Assembly: GCA_030248225.1 (NCBI GenBank)
Contig: JASANE010003825.1
Location: 1-64,000 of the forward strand
Source: Trileptium ribeirensis
Lineage: Eukaryota > Nematoda > Enoplea > Enoplida > Thoracostomopsidae
Reading direction: 5' to 3'
Length of the DNA: 64,000 bases
The translations under genes were made by a program, and so were the position numbers. The notes beneath the pieces are model-generated. The model did no database searches, was not told where the DNA came from, and was given only the letters and a program-made list of their open reading frames with translations. Position 1 is the first letter of the stretch, and each line of letters begins with the position of its first letter. This document shows, in pieces, positions 34,889 to 49,800 of this stretch.

Positions 34889-37800
34889 GTAAGAAATATA
34901 TTGTGAATTTTGGCGAAACATGACTTTTCCAACTGAGCGTGGTGTACGATCATTTTTGATTGTTCTTGAGCCTCTGGGGATTTTTCAGGTGACCGCTTGC
35001 AAAATCTTGGGCTCCCCCCCATATTAATGATCACTACCCCACCTGCCATAAACATTTAATAATTCTTCCTAAAATTTTGCTTCCAACCTAAAAATTTGTT
35101 AATTTCATTGTAACGTTTTCGAGACTAATTACTACCTATATATTCTTAAATCTGTACTCAGAATCTTAAATCTTTATCCATATAAGCTATAATACTTAAA
35201 ATCTATATCCATAACCTATAATACTTAAATCTGTATTCATTCACAGAAAATTTTTGCAGGGAGCATGAACTGTTTCGGAACAGGGGGTTGCCCAGTTTTA
35301 CCAGGGGCCATTTTGGCAGGAGAAAAACAGTCAAAAATCGTGCCAGAAACACTACCAAAACGCTTTTTGATGAAGAGAAATCGATTAGAGAGCAAATTTT
35401 GATTAAATTTGCGAAGTGTTTTTCTTCAGGACAGGTACCTGTTTTAGTACAAATTTTGATCAAATTTTATGTACCTTGGTGGTGTTCTTACTAAGTTGAA
35501 AAAGTTTACCAAGAGGCGATGAACCGGAGCGATCCCAAAATTTTGCCAGTAAGCAGGAACCGGGGGCGCTAGGTTTTCACCAGGGGGCACTTAAAAATGC
35601 CATAGACTCCACCACCCTAATTTGGAGGGCACAGTAAATATTTATATTTATTAGATTCAACTTGGGCTACAGACCTCCAACATATCGATGGCTGAGAGGT
35701 AAAAAGTGGTATATGAAATAATCTCGTTTTGAGTTAAGATCAAAAAAAGTTTTTACATGCGAAGACTAGCTCTGATTAAAAAAGTTCTATATGGCGTAGT
35801 AACAGGGCAGCATGACGTATTTAATTATGATTAATATCGCTGCCTATACACCGCCAGTAGCCAGAAATACAATAGAAATTCTACACCACTCTCTGCTTCT
35901 AACTTACATTATATTTTATTTGATTTGATGTGGTTGAGGCAAAATGTTGTACGGTTAGTCAATCGTCAAGCTCTTGTCGTTTTAGAGTGTCAATAAGATA
36001 TATTATATCACGACAAAATCGGGTTGGATTTTTGCGTCTAATGATGTATTATAAAAACATACATGAAAGTGTGCCATGCTTCGGTCATTGTATATCTAGT
36101 TTTCCATGTGAGCAGGGGCGAACAGCTATTTTGGCCTGTCCCTAGGTATTTTTTGGCTTCGCCCAGGTCACCCCATGTATTTTTCTGCACAACTAAAAAA
36201 TAAACCATTTTGCGAGACAAAATATGTCAGTTTATTTTCCTATGTAATGCAAAAAATTCCTAAATTTTTGCCCTGAATACACCATAATTGGCGTCAATGA
36301 ATGGATTTCGGATTTCACTTTATAATGTGCATTATTATTGTATATTTCTGCCGAATCGGTCGTTTACGCTATTTATGCATATTTCAGGGCACCTGTTCGA
36401 CCTGGAGAGGACCGAATTTTTCACCCCCCAGTTCGGTTCCGCCAAGCAATTTGGAGCAGTTTGGGAAAGCCAGTATACATTGTTTTTCCCGTGGAGTTTC
36501 AGAAATTATAGTTCTCGGCAGATTTTTTAGTAGTTTTAGCTTTAGTAGTGCTTACGGTTAGACGAAGACAGTATGTAGATGCACTAAAAGAACAGTAAGG
36601 TTTGAGTATCAAATTAATTAAACTATAAAGTATCAATTAGATCTAAGTTACGTAGGCTGGCGCAATGGGTCTCTTTACTAAATAGGACCTCCGAGTATTT
36701 GTTATAGCCTAAAAGTTTCTATATCTATCTATCTAGACGACGCCATGACTGCACATCGTTTGATTCATGTTTTATAGACTGCCAATTTTCAGGCCGAGTC
36801 GTGGAACCACAACATGATATGGGTGGTACAGTAAATTAATGTTTCGGCTCGGAATTGCTTTCTGTTTACAACTACGAGAAGGTGTCTAAAACAAAAATAT
36901 ATATAATATCGTGGTTTAGCACGCATGCACCATGTGTACTCTAATAGTGCCAATTGGAGATGTTCCGATGAATGTTAAGGCGTGTTCACACGCTCAAATT
37001 TTGATCAAAATTTGAAAGCATCCTTTTTGCATTTTTTGCAAGTTTGAACGTGTGAACACACCCTTATATTTCACAAACTATGACTTGGATATACAACTCG
37101 GACTACAGTCAGTGTAGCGAATAACGAAATGATATGCAGGGTTGGGTTTATTCTAGCTTATTTGAATTGCGTGAGGGGTAGCCCACTGAAGTAGCTTTCA
37201 CACTCATAAAACATCGCCTCCATCAAAATCCCTACTATACATATTCCTTCGAATCACACATTTTACTTTATTTTTTCACTCTAAGTTACTATAGCGATAT
37301 GCAGTCAGATACTATGTTAAATTTAGGCAAGAAGCGAATGCGTCTGAATAAATTCCAACGTGCGCGCTTGATTATAATGACTCTCTGTTGCCCGTATCTG
37401 GCGATGCTCGTTCACACCATTGTGATTTTTCCATATAGTGTGTAATGCAGCGTGGGAATTTCGTTTATTTATGCCCGTCACTTAATTTATAATGAGGCAG
37501 CTATTATGTCTTAAAAAATGAACTTTGGCAAAAGAAACATTTTAGTCTATAACCGTAGAATAACGAAGCCACAAAATAATGCTATGAAATTTTTAAAACT
37601 TCTCCAAATAACCGTCATTCATTATTAATTAGAAATGGAAATTTCGGTCCCCGTTTAACTCAACATTTGCAGAACTAATCTATCGAGTTTAGCACCTCCA
37701 TGGCAATTCGTATCCACCCATCGTTGCTGTTCTAACAGCTGTATCCGGTGTTAACTACGCTTTTTGGGCAATTAGACTGTCAAAACTTGAACCACGGCAG

Positions 37801-40800
37801 TTTTCAGTGCGCTTACCAAGCTACTCTCGCTGTTTAGGTTGTTATTACATTGGCCAGTTCAGAGCTATCCGAACAGCGGCTTTACTTTGTGGGGCGCCAT
37901 CTTGGTTTTTGGAAATTTTTAAGCTGGGGCGGACACATTTTACACTTTTAATATTTCTATACGCTCAAGCAGTTTTTGTAATCCTACAAATACCTGGCTA
38001 TAGAATATCGCTTTAGGTTTAGAATTAATTCATATTAAAGAATTAGTTCCACAAAACAAATCTAGAGACGTTAGCAAATCGTGACTTTATATTTGAACAT
38101 TGGCGTTTCGGGTGAGTTGGGCTGTTGAACATTGGGAAAAATCTCAGGAACATGGAAATTTGGAAGGCGCTGTCGAGGGGGTCTGTATACTTCCACGTGT
38201 TGGATATTCCAGTTAAACACTTTCATGCAAATTCAAGCTAGTTCTTTGTTGTACAGCAGGCTTACAATATTTTAATAAAAAATATGTGTGTGATGTTCAT
38301 AGGTGTCGAAGCTCTGTCAACTTAGAGGAGGTAGATAGGCTCGGGGAGAAAAGAGCTTGTCAGGGGGGATAAATTTCTGCGAAAATATTTCCTTCCCCAA
38401 ATTTTGCTAATTTACGACAAATTTTTCTTATTTTTGAGCATTTGAGGCCCAATTTATGCCAGTTTTCGCAAAAAAAATTCCCCAACGCAGGGGTGTAGAG
38501 TTGTCTCGTCAGGGAGTGGGTAAGTATGGCTTGGGGATAACCACCTACTCCGTATTGACAACTATGTGTTAATCTATCTTAATATTATTATAACAATTTA
38601 ATGTTTCATTGCGCCCCACTGTATTGTCAGGATACGCCTCTTTGGCTTATCAGTGCTTTCTAGCTGGAATTTCTAACTATTTTAATCGAGTTTGTCGCCA
38701 TATAATTAGCTTCTTTGGCAAGTTATTAACCTTATGTTTCGCTTGTAGTTATGATTCACCGTCGTCTATGGTCTATCGTTATTCTCTATCGAGCTCGGGG
38801 CTAGGCAGCGGACTGCGCACAAGAACCAGTTCGACGTCTACAGATGATAGTTTCAAAGAGCCGAAGCAACGTGGTGATTCAGGTGTGTCCCTTCTGGGTG
38901 GCAGCTCTCAGAAACTTCCTTCAGATGTGACAACATTGCGCGATCCGGTCACCAGTCTAACATCCGAGAATTATCGCTATGATCCCGTGGTGTCATGTTT
39001 GAAACGAATGGGAACTGTTGAAGTGACTGCTACACCGGTTGCAGAAGTTGAACCCGCATTGAAAACAGTCGATGTTGGACGTCAGGAGGTGTTACCCCCA
39101 AGTCATGAAAGGAGTTCTAGCAAGGTAAGTCATTAGATAATAATGTGTTATTTTACATAACTTAATCTAGCTGGCTGTGATCGTCACTGTCGGGGTTTTT
39201 GCACAGAACGCCGTTGAGTGGAAGCGAGCATATATTTATGTTGTAAGTACTGCATATCTTTCCCAACCTGATTTTTCGTATAGTACCGTTTCTTATACAT
39301 TGCGCCAATAATTTAATTCGTACAGATTAAATACAGAAATTTTCTCTGCAGTAAATATGTTACCGCAAACAGTAGAGTAATTCGTTAGTGTTTTTTCAGT
39401 ATCGACTAAGTCGCGCTGGGAGTACAACGAATCTCGAAAATAACAAGTTGTCATGCTCAACGACTGTCGATACTAACGGTGAGACGAATGTTTCCGATGG
39501 GAAAGGCCTTGTCGGACTGCGCAATCTTGGCAATACGGTACTTTTATTCATCTGGTTTTATGTCGTTCAATAGTTTATTTATTTATAGTTTTCATGGCGT
39601 TTACAAGCAAATTAAGCACAATGTAGGAGCCATAAATGATTAGCCTTTCAGTACAGTTACATCCAACGAACGATGCTATAATATATACTGACGCTCACAA
39701 ATAAAACATGAATCCAAAAGTCACAAAAAAGAAATGGATATTTTCCGTAATGACCAAAACTTTTTTCGTCGCTTTAGCGACGGACACATGAAGAAATATG
39801 TCTTTAGACTCCAGTATGCCAAAACTGCATATATTGCATTCATACGTCATCTTAAAAATTGATTTTCCGAAGTGAGCCAAGAGCAGGCCCAAAAAAATTT
39901 AGAGCGTCCCTCGGGAATTTGGAGACGTCCCCCAAAAATTGATATTTCTATACGAAACCTGGACGTGACATTTTAATAATTGATGCTGCCATAGGTTTTT
40001 TATGATTTTAGCTTCATATGCTGTATAACTTTTCTATATGGGCCTATTTCTTTTTTGTGAGTGTTGACTAACTAATGTCACAAAAAGAAATATTTTTGAC
40101 TAACTAATGTCACAAAAAAGAAATATTTTTCCTGAGTAGTGGGTAAATTATGGTCTCGAAAAAATGAATATATAACCAAATTTTATTTTTGCTGCATTTT
40201 AGCTAATTAATTATATACTAGCTAACTAACTCCGTTTGTAGCTACCGGTCTTGCAAATGGCTAATAATAAGGCTAAATAAAATAACTATTACCAAAAAAG
40301 CGGTCTCAAATTGCGTCATAGTTCGAGCAACCGAACATCGAGCTAGCAACGACTATTTTTGGTGGTTACTGGTATATTCATAAACTCGGTGCATCTTATG
40401 AGGGTTGATATCGGTGTCAAAAAACTTCTCGTTTTAAAGTTTAGATCTAATCCGAAACAGTTTATCAAAATAGCGTATCATGAACTTATTTCCGAATCAT
40501 ATTGCAATTACGAAATTCTGTAATAAATTATTTGTAAGAGGCCACCTTGTGTGGATGCCCGAATTTGATTTACTGGCAATTATAATCGAGCTATTGCGAC
40601 AATATCGAACTGTCTGGCGTAAATAATCTTTATCCATACAACCATAACTGGCACGATATTAAGTGACGAAGAATGACTTGAGTTCATCACTTGAATGAGT
40701 TATCCATGCGATTTTATATGATAATATTTTACATTTTAGTGTTTTATGAGCTCAATTATTCAATGCCTAAGCAATACTCGTCCTCTTCTCAATTACTGTA

Positions 40801-43800
40801 CAAAGTCAGGCTACATAGCTGATATCAACACAAATCGAAGTCCAATGAAGGGCGCTTTGATGAAAAGTATGTTTTATTTGATGTGTTTGCAGTCAGTTGT
40901 AGCTGTTTCACAACCCTTATTATTTCTTCCACGCTGCTACGCCAATTATAGTCCACGTCAGCCAGGAAATAAGAGTCACAAGTTTAACAACTTGTGTTCG
41001 TTTCTGAATTTTGCTTTACATCACGAAATATTTCTAGTTTCATCACCTCCACGGCCGACGATTGACGATAGTGACAAATTACATTTTTGGAACAGGCGAC
41101 AGGAGAAATAATTCAAGGCATGATATAAAATGTGTCACCGTATGTTGGACATATTGCCGATTTCTGCAATTAAATGCTATCAAAGTTGTGTATTTTTATT
41201 TTCATGTAATTTGAGCTTAAATAGTTCTTGTTGTTATTTTCGCTGTGTAGTTTCGGACATATTTCTAATTGTGTGGATCTATTCTGTTCTCTTATTATTG
41301 TTGTATAAGTTTTAGAACCACGTTTTGTTATCTACAATGTATATATGTAATTAGAACATAGCATCAGGTATTTGTTAACAAGACTTTTATGTTGACAGAT
41401 TATTGAAGAGTTACTTCATCTGAATATGTAGATAACTATATTGAATTAACACATTATAATTCTATGTTTATGAATAGTGTTTAGTTTTAAGCGAATGCAT
41501 GAAATAGACCAGTATTATATTGCTGTAGGCCACAATTTTATCACGCATGTGTTATAGTCACGAGATGACGTGCTTGTACTCTCCTCTGCGGTGGGATCTG
41601 TTGGGCAAGAGCTACAACCATGGGGCTTCTGGACGATGTAAATGGGTACCAGTCTTATGGAAGATACACTGCGCTTTTGTTGTCGCCACTGTGATACGTT
41701 CTTGGGGCTATTTCTTTGGGAAATTCGGGCTGCTGCTTTCCCATGTCAAAATCACTTGAATACATTCTGATTTTCTCAATATTATAAGCATAGTCGTCAT
41801 TTAATTGAGGCTTTTGTGAGATGCTATCAGACATTTGGAGCAAACAATCTTGATTAATTATTTATTAAATAAATCTGAATACATTACAACTAGTCTATAT
41901 AGTTTTAATCGCTTCTTAATTTAGGCTTTTGTGAGATGCTGTCAGACCTTTGGAGCAAAAAGTCTGGATTCATTACGCCCGAAAAATTCAAGAATCAAGT
42001 CGCAAAATTTGCGCCACGGTTTATCAGCTATAGGTAAAGTTTGTCAGGTATTTTGAGTAGCGCTAGTTTTAATAAGTACATTTTAACCCTGGAATTTCTT
42101 GAGCGCTCGTGTATTCTAGAAATTTATATGAAAATTTACGTGGTGTTGTATTTAGTTTTTCGTTATTGCTCATCTTATACTACAGCAACAGTATTGTTTG
42201 TCCCAGAATAAAAAAATCGTGTGTTGAATGTTTGCAAACTTTCAACAGCTTAACTTAAAATCTAATGCGAAAACCAATTAAATTTATAGGCTGTTTCAAA
42301 TGCCAGAAAATCACAAATTTGCCGGCCGCCATTAAAATTCGAGATATATATTTAAACGCTGTTGTGATATTCTGTGTTTTGCGTGATGTAAAAACCAATA
42401 ATTATGAAGCAGTACTGTAGTAGTTGCCAGATATTTCGCTGACGATATGTGAATTGAGTGGAGCGCTGACGATATGTGAATTGAGTGGAGCGCCACGAGA
42501 ATATTTTGTGTCAACATTCATAGATCACAATATATGTGCTGCTTGCGTAATCGCATGCTGTGCTGTACAGACTGTGTTGGTATCTTCCACTGGCATGTCC
42601 TAGAGCTAAATTTATTTATGAAATTGATTGTTAACTTCAAATTAGCGGAGTTTGTCGCGTGGTGATGTAATGAACTTTAAGCTAAAAGCATTCTTGGTTT
42701 AATAATAGGGACTAGACAGAATACTTTGTACTGAAAATCAACGCAATATTGATCACTTCCACCTAGTCTACAAACGGTGTTGATAACATTTGTCTTCTAC
42801 GTTTAAGTCAGAACGTTTTTCTGCTGTTTGTAATTTTATAGTATTTTTATATTGAAATTGCAATGAGTATGGCATATTGTTGAAGTCAAATTCGTTTTTG
42901 TTTATTGTAGTCAGCAAGATGCTCAAGAATTCCTCCGCTACTTACTGTTGGGCTTACACGAAGACATTAATCGTGTTAGCGGCAAACCAAAACTTGGACC
43001 ATGGGATGGCGATAACCTTCCGGACGCTCAGAAAGCGGACAAGTCTTGGACACGGTATTTGAAGATCGACAGTAGCAAGATCGTCGGTGAGTTTTTGTCT
43101 CGTGGACAATACACTTTATAACATTTCGTGTCGCAGTAGAACTGAAGTTCGGAAAATTGACGAATAGAAGATGGTAAAATGATAATATTTGACGTGACTT
43201 TTTCCGATATCTTTGTTTCTACGATATAGATCCGTGTAAAAAGTAGCAATTTCGACACGTTTTCTGCGAATATTGAATTTAGAACCGTTTATTTCGCATA
43301 ACCCAAATTTGAACAATGCTCATCATAGTTATACATTGCGCAGGCAGTGTAATTACATTCTTACGAATATATGCAATCTGTATTATCGCTGACTTCAGTT
43401 TTGAAATTGGAGAGATACCGGTAATAGCTTTAGCGCGGTCATGTATATTGCGTTATTAATTGATCTGCTGGCAAGTTATTATTAATTACCAACTGAAAAT
43501 GCGCTTCGCGTGCAGGCCATACTTCATTTTGGTTATGTTTTGTTGTTAATAGTCCAAATATAACCAGTAATTGAGTTTGTTATAACTGTTTTTGTGAGGG
43601 CGATTATTGTTTATGTCACCTCAAAATACATGTGTGCTAGGGGTGGCAAAATTCACCCACGGACGTGATCTAGATCAACCAGCGAGATCCGAGTTGACTC
43701 GAAAATCCTGTGGAGAGGCTACTGCTGTTCAACTGACAATATAGCGCGACCAGTCACGGTACTATGATATTATAGGCATTGTTTAATCCACGTAGTCAGA

Positions 43801-46800
43801 ATATGTGTTCTAGGAGTTGCAAAATTCACCCAGGGCATGACCTGGATCAACCAGCGAGATCCTGGTAAACACGAAAATCCTGTGGAGAGACTACTGCTAT
43901 TTAACTGACAACATGGCGCGACCAGTCACGATTAATGATATTATAGGCATTGGTTAATCCACGTAGTCAGAATATGTACGTATATTCCCACAGACCATAA
44001 TTTTCATGCTAATAACTCTGATACTTGATACATATGCATATAGTCTGATATTTTGCTGGTATGTTGCAAAACTCACGAACTGAATCGGAACGAAGAACCA
44101 ATAATTTCCCCAAATTTTTGTACACATCATTTGTACCAAAGGTGTGGTTATTTTCGTCACCACAGCTGCCTTTCTTCCACTAGGGCTTGCCTCATACAGA
44201 TTTAACTGTGATCATAATAAATGATTATAGAAGATAGCAACTTAATGATGTTATTAAATGTTTGGGCAGGATCCACCATCCGTTTTGCCCACGACAACTA
44301 AACATATCAGTATTTTTTGTATTTTTAAGATATATTTGTCGGGCAGCTTAAATCTGAACTTAAATGCTCGCATTGCAAACACGTCTCTGTAACGTTCGAT
44401 CCGTTTTGGGATTTGTCCCTTCCAATTCCGTCAGGCAACACGCTCGGCAGTCGTACACAACCGGCATCTGTTTCACTGGCGGATTGCTTTGACACTTTTA
44501 CCAAGGAAGAGACTCTGGATGGAGATGAAAAACCGGTAAAGATGATTAATTTATTATTTGGTATACAACCAGGATCTGAAAAACTGTAAAAGGAATGAAA
44601 TTTCGATGGATATTGATCAAACGAAATTTCGATCGTTTTTGATTGCGCTTATTTTCGGCGGGACGGTACAGAAATCCTGGGTCACACTGGAGGATTATTG
44701 AGACATCTTGCGCTAAGCTTGCCACAGTTTGTTATGCCAAACATATTGCACATCGACCAGGCGGTGCCATGTTATTGCGCTTATAACAATTCCTGTAAAA
44801 ACAATTATTGCTTAATATTTTTATAGGTAATCGCTGAGTTAGCAATGTTGGAATGTTAAATTTTTGCTGAAATGTAACCGAAGTGTCTGTAATTTTTTAG
44901 TGTCTGTAAATTTTTCCACAGATGAAGCAAAAACGTGGACAATTTTAAACAAAATTTTCAAACCGGAATTCCTGTTCCGTTATTGAGCGGAGCTCGGCGA
45001 AGCCAAGCAAAGCGTTTTTATTTTCTGTCTGGGAGTAAAAAGGTCGATGTTCGTCCGTTCGGTCTTACGGATCTCAAGAACCACTGAACCGATTTTAAAA
45101 AACTTTTTTTTGTTCGAAAGCCTATCATGTCAGAGTGTGCACCTGATATTTGGGATTAAAAAATTTTGAGTGGTTAATTAGCTAATTAGTTAAGCTTATG
45201 CAGCTAAAATAGAGAATTTTGCAATATTTGTGTTATTTATTGAAATAGAATCGTTTCGATCAAACCATTATAGGGTTTTTTGGGTCGAAGAATTCAAATA
45301 TAATATTTTTACCAATGATAAAGCCCTATGCCCTATGCAATGTAGTTATCAGAAGAACATAAAATTGAGTACATTCGTAATGCCACAGCCCAAGCTCCGC
45401 TCACAAATGTAGTTCCACTACCGACTAGTGGATTTATCCGTTTACCAGAGCCGAAACCGGGAGACTATTTCCGTTTGAATCGGAATTCCGGTCACTCCCT
45501 GGTTAATGGTATCCGGCCTACCATTGTAAGTACAACTATTTGGACGATAAAATATTTCATAGCCTTGTATAACTGAATTCGCTGTCAGTCGACCGAAATA
45601 TTCGTTCAGCTGATGAAAAGACCGTGGGTTGCCACTGGCCTGGTGTCCTTGAAATAACTGAGACCTGGCCGCTGAACGGTGGAAACTGTTCACACAAGCT
45701 CAAAATTTTCTTATTTTTATTGTATAAAGGCTGCACTTTTACGTATGTTTCATATTATGATGACGTTCTTCTATTCTTTGCCGTTACACTTAGTTAAATA
45801 AAAAGTTAAAATTAGCTGAAATATTGGATTATTCGATTCTTTGATTCACAGATATAGCTGGCGGTAGACGCATATCTAATCAATGTATGTATTTATATTT
45901 CGCACGGACTTGCATTCCTTCACGTCTTTTCCTTCGGAAATTCTGGCTGCTAATGCTATAAAACTGGACTTCAGCTGCATCCACACTCTGATATAACATG
46001 GGGACTTTTCAGTATTCTTTTTTAATATTGTTAAACTATTAAATATACAAAATTTATTGATTACTAACAATATGCTAATTAAAAATACATATAATATTGA
46101 TTTTATTATTTACTCATAATAATATGATATTGTTTCGTTTTACAGACTTGTGAGGTGTGCAAAACGAATCGGCGATGTTATAAAAAGCTTAGTATCTATC
46201 GATTTCCAAATGTTTTGGTGCTACGTAAGTTTAATTTTGATTATGTAAAGTCACAAGCCTAGGAATTTATTCAAAAACAGTGTACTGACGAATTGTGGGG
46301 CGCCGATCACGAACATATATTTCGAAATTTAAAAATATTCAGCATCGTGATCAACTCCCCAAGCTTATTCAGTACGCGGCTTTTGAACAAATACCTAGGG
46401 ATGTGAGTTTGGTTAACATCCAGCTGTAAGCTGTTTTCGGTGGATTCGCTTAAGTTTTGTTTATATCGTGGAATGCTTGTTTGTTAAGCCGCGTTCAAAT
46501 GTGTTCAAAATTTGAACACATTTTTGCATTTTATTGAATTTAAACAACTCTGCTCAGACATTTCAAGAATGTTGCTTTCGCAAAACAACGACGAACATGC
46601 GTTGTCTAAAAATTGTTTTAACACAAATGGTGAAGCATCGCAATACGCCATATGTTTTTCCTCTACAAATTAGAGTCAAATTAAGCTAGAAGTCTGTGCG
46701 AACGCAGCATTATTGAAGAAAAGTCATGTCAATAACACTATGATGATGAAGGAGCTAGCACTGGTTAGTGTTTTTGTGAACCGCTGTCATTTGCTTATTG

Positions 46801-49800
46801 TTAAAGGAGTATAATTTTGTTATGACACCGTGATGAGGAATACAATGCAGTGTATTATTTAAGAATTTTTATAAGTTACAGCATAACACGTTTGGGTCAG
46901 CAGCTAAATTGTTCTTCAAAAACATTTTAATATGCTGTTTACATTATGCACTGCGAAATATTGATTAATATGATTGTTATGAAATGGCGATACTCTTTGG
47001 CAAGAACCTTCATTTGAGCTTGGCTTCAGAGGACTGAGTTAGCTCATCAGAGTAGTCATAGATCACAGTTACTTTAACCTTTTGCTTACGCTGAGGAGAA
47101 AATATCAGGCTTACTAGACTCGCAGGTATCTCCATAAATTATTCTTAGTACTTACTCTTCAAATATTTCTTGCGGATTTGCAAGATAGAAAATTTTTTCA
47201 TAGATAAGGGTAAAGTTCAAACCAGATAACTTTATATTTTAACAGTAAATCTTTAATTTTCGAGGAAATTTTCTAGAATAGACCGCTGGATTGCAACGTA
47301 GTCTTGTATTGACAGGGTCGGATATTTAAATAGCGGTAAAAACATTTTTTAATGCGACGCAACTTGATACATTAAGTAGGATTTGTGTTCTAACGTGCAA
47401 GATATTGCGTTTCAATGAGGACGATTCGGGAGGTAGACCCGTTGAGTTATAAAATGCTCTAAATTGTTAGGACCCTTCAAAATTAAAGATATCCTCACGT
47501 TTTTAGTGTTCCCTCGATCAAGCTCGATCCAGTAACTTTATAAAATAGCGTAAAATTCTCCGATAATAATAAATATTAAATTCTGCTCGCTTGAAAAGCT
47601 AGGAATTGTGTACTAAATTTGGTGATAAAATATGTTAAAAACGAAAATTTTAAGATATTTTAGGAGTCAGAAAATTGGTCCCAACTTATTTTTACCGAGA
47701 TTTCCGAGTACAATTCAAATGTCTCCACCGCGTACTCTTATGATTCGCAGTGGTTCACGAGTGTAAATGGCAAAACGGCTAAACTCAAGAGAAATAGACA
47801 TCCATTAAGCTAACAGTGAGAGATTGACATGTCTATTTATGTATATTTATTTTAGGTATCTACTTTGCTCGTTACATTTAACCGATGTCGAGCAGGGATG
47901 ATGTTACCGAGCGACTCGCCCGCGCCCCTATGGAAATTGTTAATCGTGGACGTTGGATCCACATCCTACTTTCTACCTTAATCCAGGGCCAGTAACAGCA
48001 TTCGCGTTCCCTGCCAATTAAATAACTTTTATGGCACGCTACGACAGTCTAGTTATTTAGAGCCCGATGAAGTGGTCACCGGATGAGTTGGGGTGAGCAC
48101 AATAAAAGAGCCCACTATAAGTTGTTGTTCAAAATTATTCTGCTCGTTGGATTACGTATGATAACAAGACCCCGGCAGTGACCAATCCTGTGGTATATAT
48201 TCTCAAATACACCAAAATGTTTTTTGTACGATTTTTATGCGGATGTAGTTATGATTATTCTGGAAAAGCTATGTGCTGTGAGTTTTCTAGTAGCTGTTTG
48301 TTTTGTACTTGGTAACGATTCATATTTAGCGTATTAATATTTAATATTTTAGATTTGAAGCGGTTTTCTGGTGAACGCTATCGTTCCCGTCTTTCAACGC
48401 TGGTCGATTTTCCAATCAATAATCTAGATTTGACTTCATTTAGCTCGTCTGTCAGCAAAGGTAAGCAAAAATTTATCATTTCTGTGCTTTTCTGTTGCAG
48501 GCATCGATTAAGTGAAACCTAGTATAGCCTTATATGTCAACATTGTCAAAACGTAGTGTAACGTAGTGAAAACTGTGTGTTGCAGCAGTGAAAGCTTTTA
48601 AATTCCGTGTGTGTGTGTGTGTGTGATTGGCCATAACTCGGGAACGACTTAATCGATTTTCGTGATCTTGGGCTCAATCGAACCGGATTTGCAGTGTAAA
48701 TCGACGAGCGTTTTTTGATTTATGATCTGGTTCCGGGGTCAGGAGTCAAAACCTTGCAGGTTTGCCTTATTTTACCCCATTTTAGTACCCTTCACGGAAG
48801 CAATATTTTTATCTTAACTTTCGAATTTTTCTCTGGTTGGTTTATTTCATAGTAAAATGATAAATGCCGATGCGCATTTTTTATTTTTCGATTATGGCTC
48901 CGGCTCTGGAGTTATGGGTTTGAGGTATGGCATCTTCGTGGTTTCTCGCCCAAACTTCGAAAATTTGTTCTGATGTCCTGGGTGGCTAAAAAGTTTCACT
49001 TGCGGAGTTTCGGGCATGCGAAACTCATTGCCGGTGTTGGATTTGTTCTGCGAGTCATAGTTCCATGGGTACGGTGCATGGGGCTCCCATGGTTCCTCCA
49101 CCCTAAATTCCTAACGTTATTGTGACGTCGTGGGAGGTTGATAGCTTGCACTTGGGGAGTTTTCGGGCTTGGGAAACATATTGCCGTGTTAGTTTTGTTC
49201 TAACTTGTGCGGTATTGTGTAATATCCACATATAGCATATCGATGTATGCTATCGAGAGCCTGCACGCAAAAGGCGTATGTGTACCTGTTTAAAACTTGT
49301 GCTTGATTCGTCAAAAATACGGCGCCTGCCGAAATTAACTTGTCGCTTTTCGAGTGTGTGAAGGCTGAGAGATCCAGCCCGTGATAACAAGCGTGAAGCG
49401 AGCTAGCACCACTCACGAAGCTCGGTTATTTTTTGCCGGATACTGTAAGTGTCGTCCGAGTTTTGCGGTCTAGCTTTCGGTACTAGCGAGAAAAATCTAG
49501 TGATCTTGTAACGACCGAGTGAAATTTTTTTTAAAGCTTGATCGAACTTAGAGCGGGAAGGCACCTTTAACTGTACATTAATTGAAAAAAATTTATTTTT
49601 GTAGTGTTAGCTTGCCTTATACACATCTGTGGTAAAACAAGTTCCCGCTTTTTGTGTTTATTAACTAGCTCTTTCATTGTGAAAATTGTGAATACGCAAC
49701 GATTTTAAAATTTAGCGTCTAGTCGGTCACCAACTTTAGATGCGTATAGACTGACTCAAACATAAGAACATAATGGGTAGTAGATTACCTTCGATAACTG

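Noticed and set aside
38609..38748. Extension of USP exon 2 upstream of the acceptor
   Set aside because: The frame stays open, but the acceptor TCGCTTGTAG at 38748 joins exon 1 in exact phase, so the upstream part is intron.
45442..45693. An 83-codon minus-strand frame in USP intron 7
   Set aside because: No domain, and it lies antisense to the gene next to a MITE.
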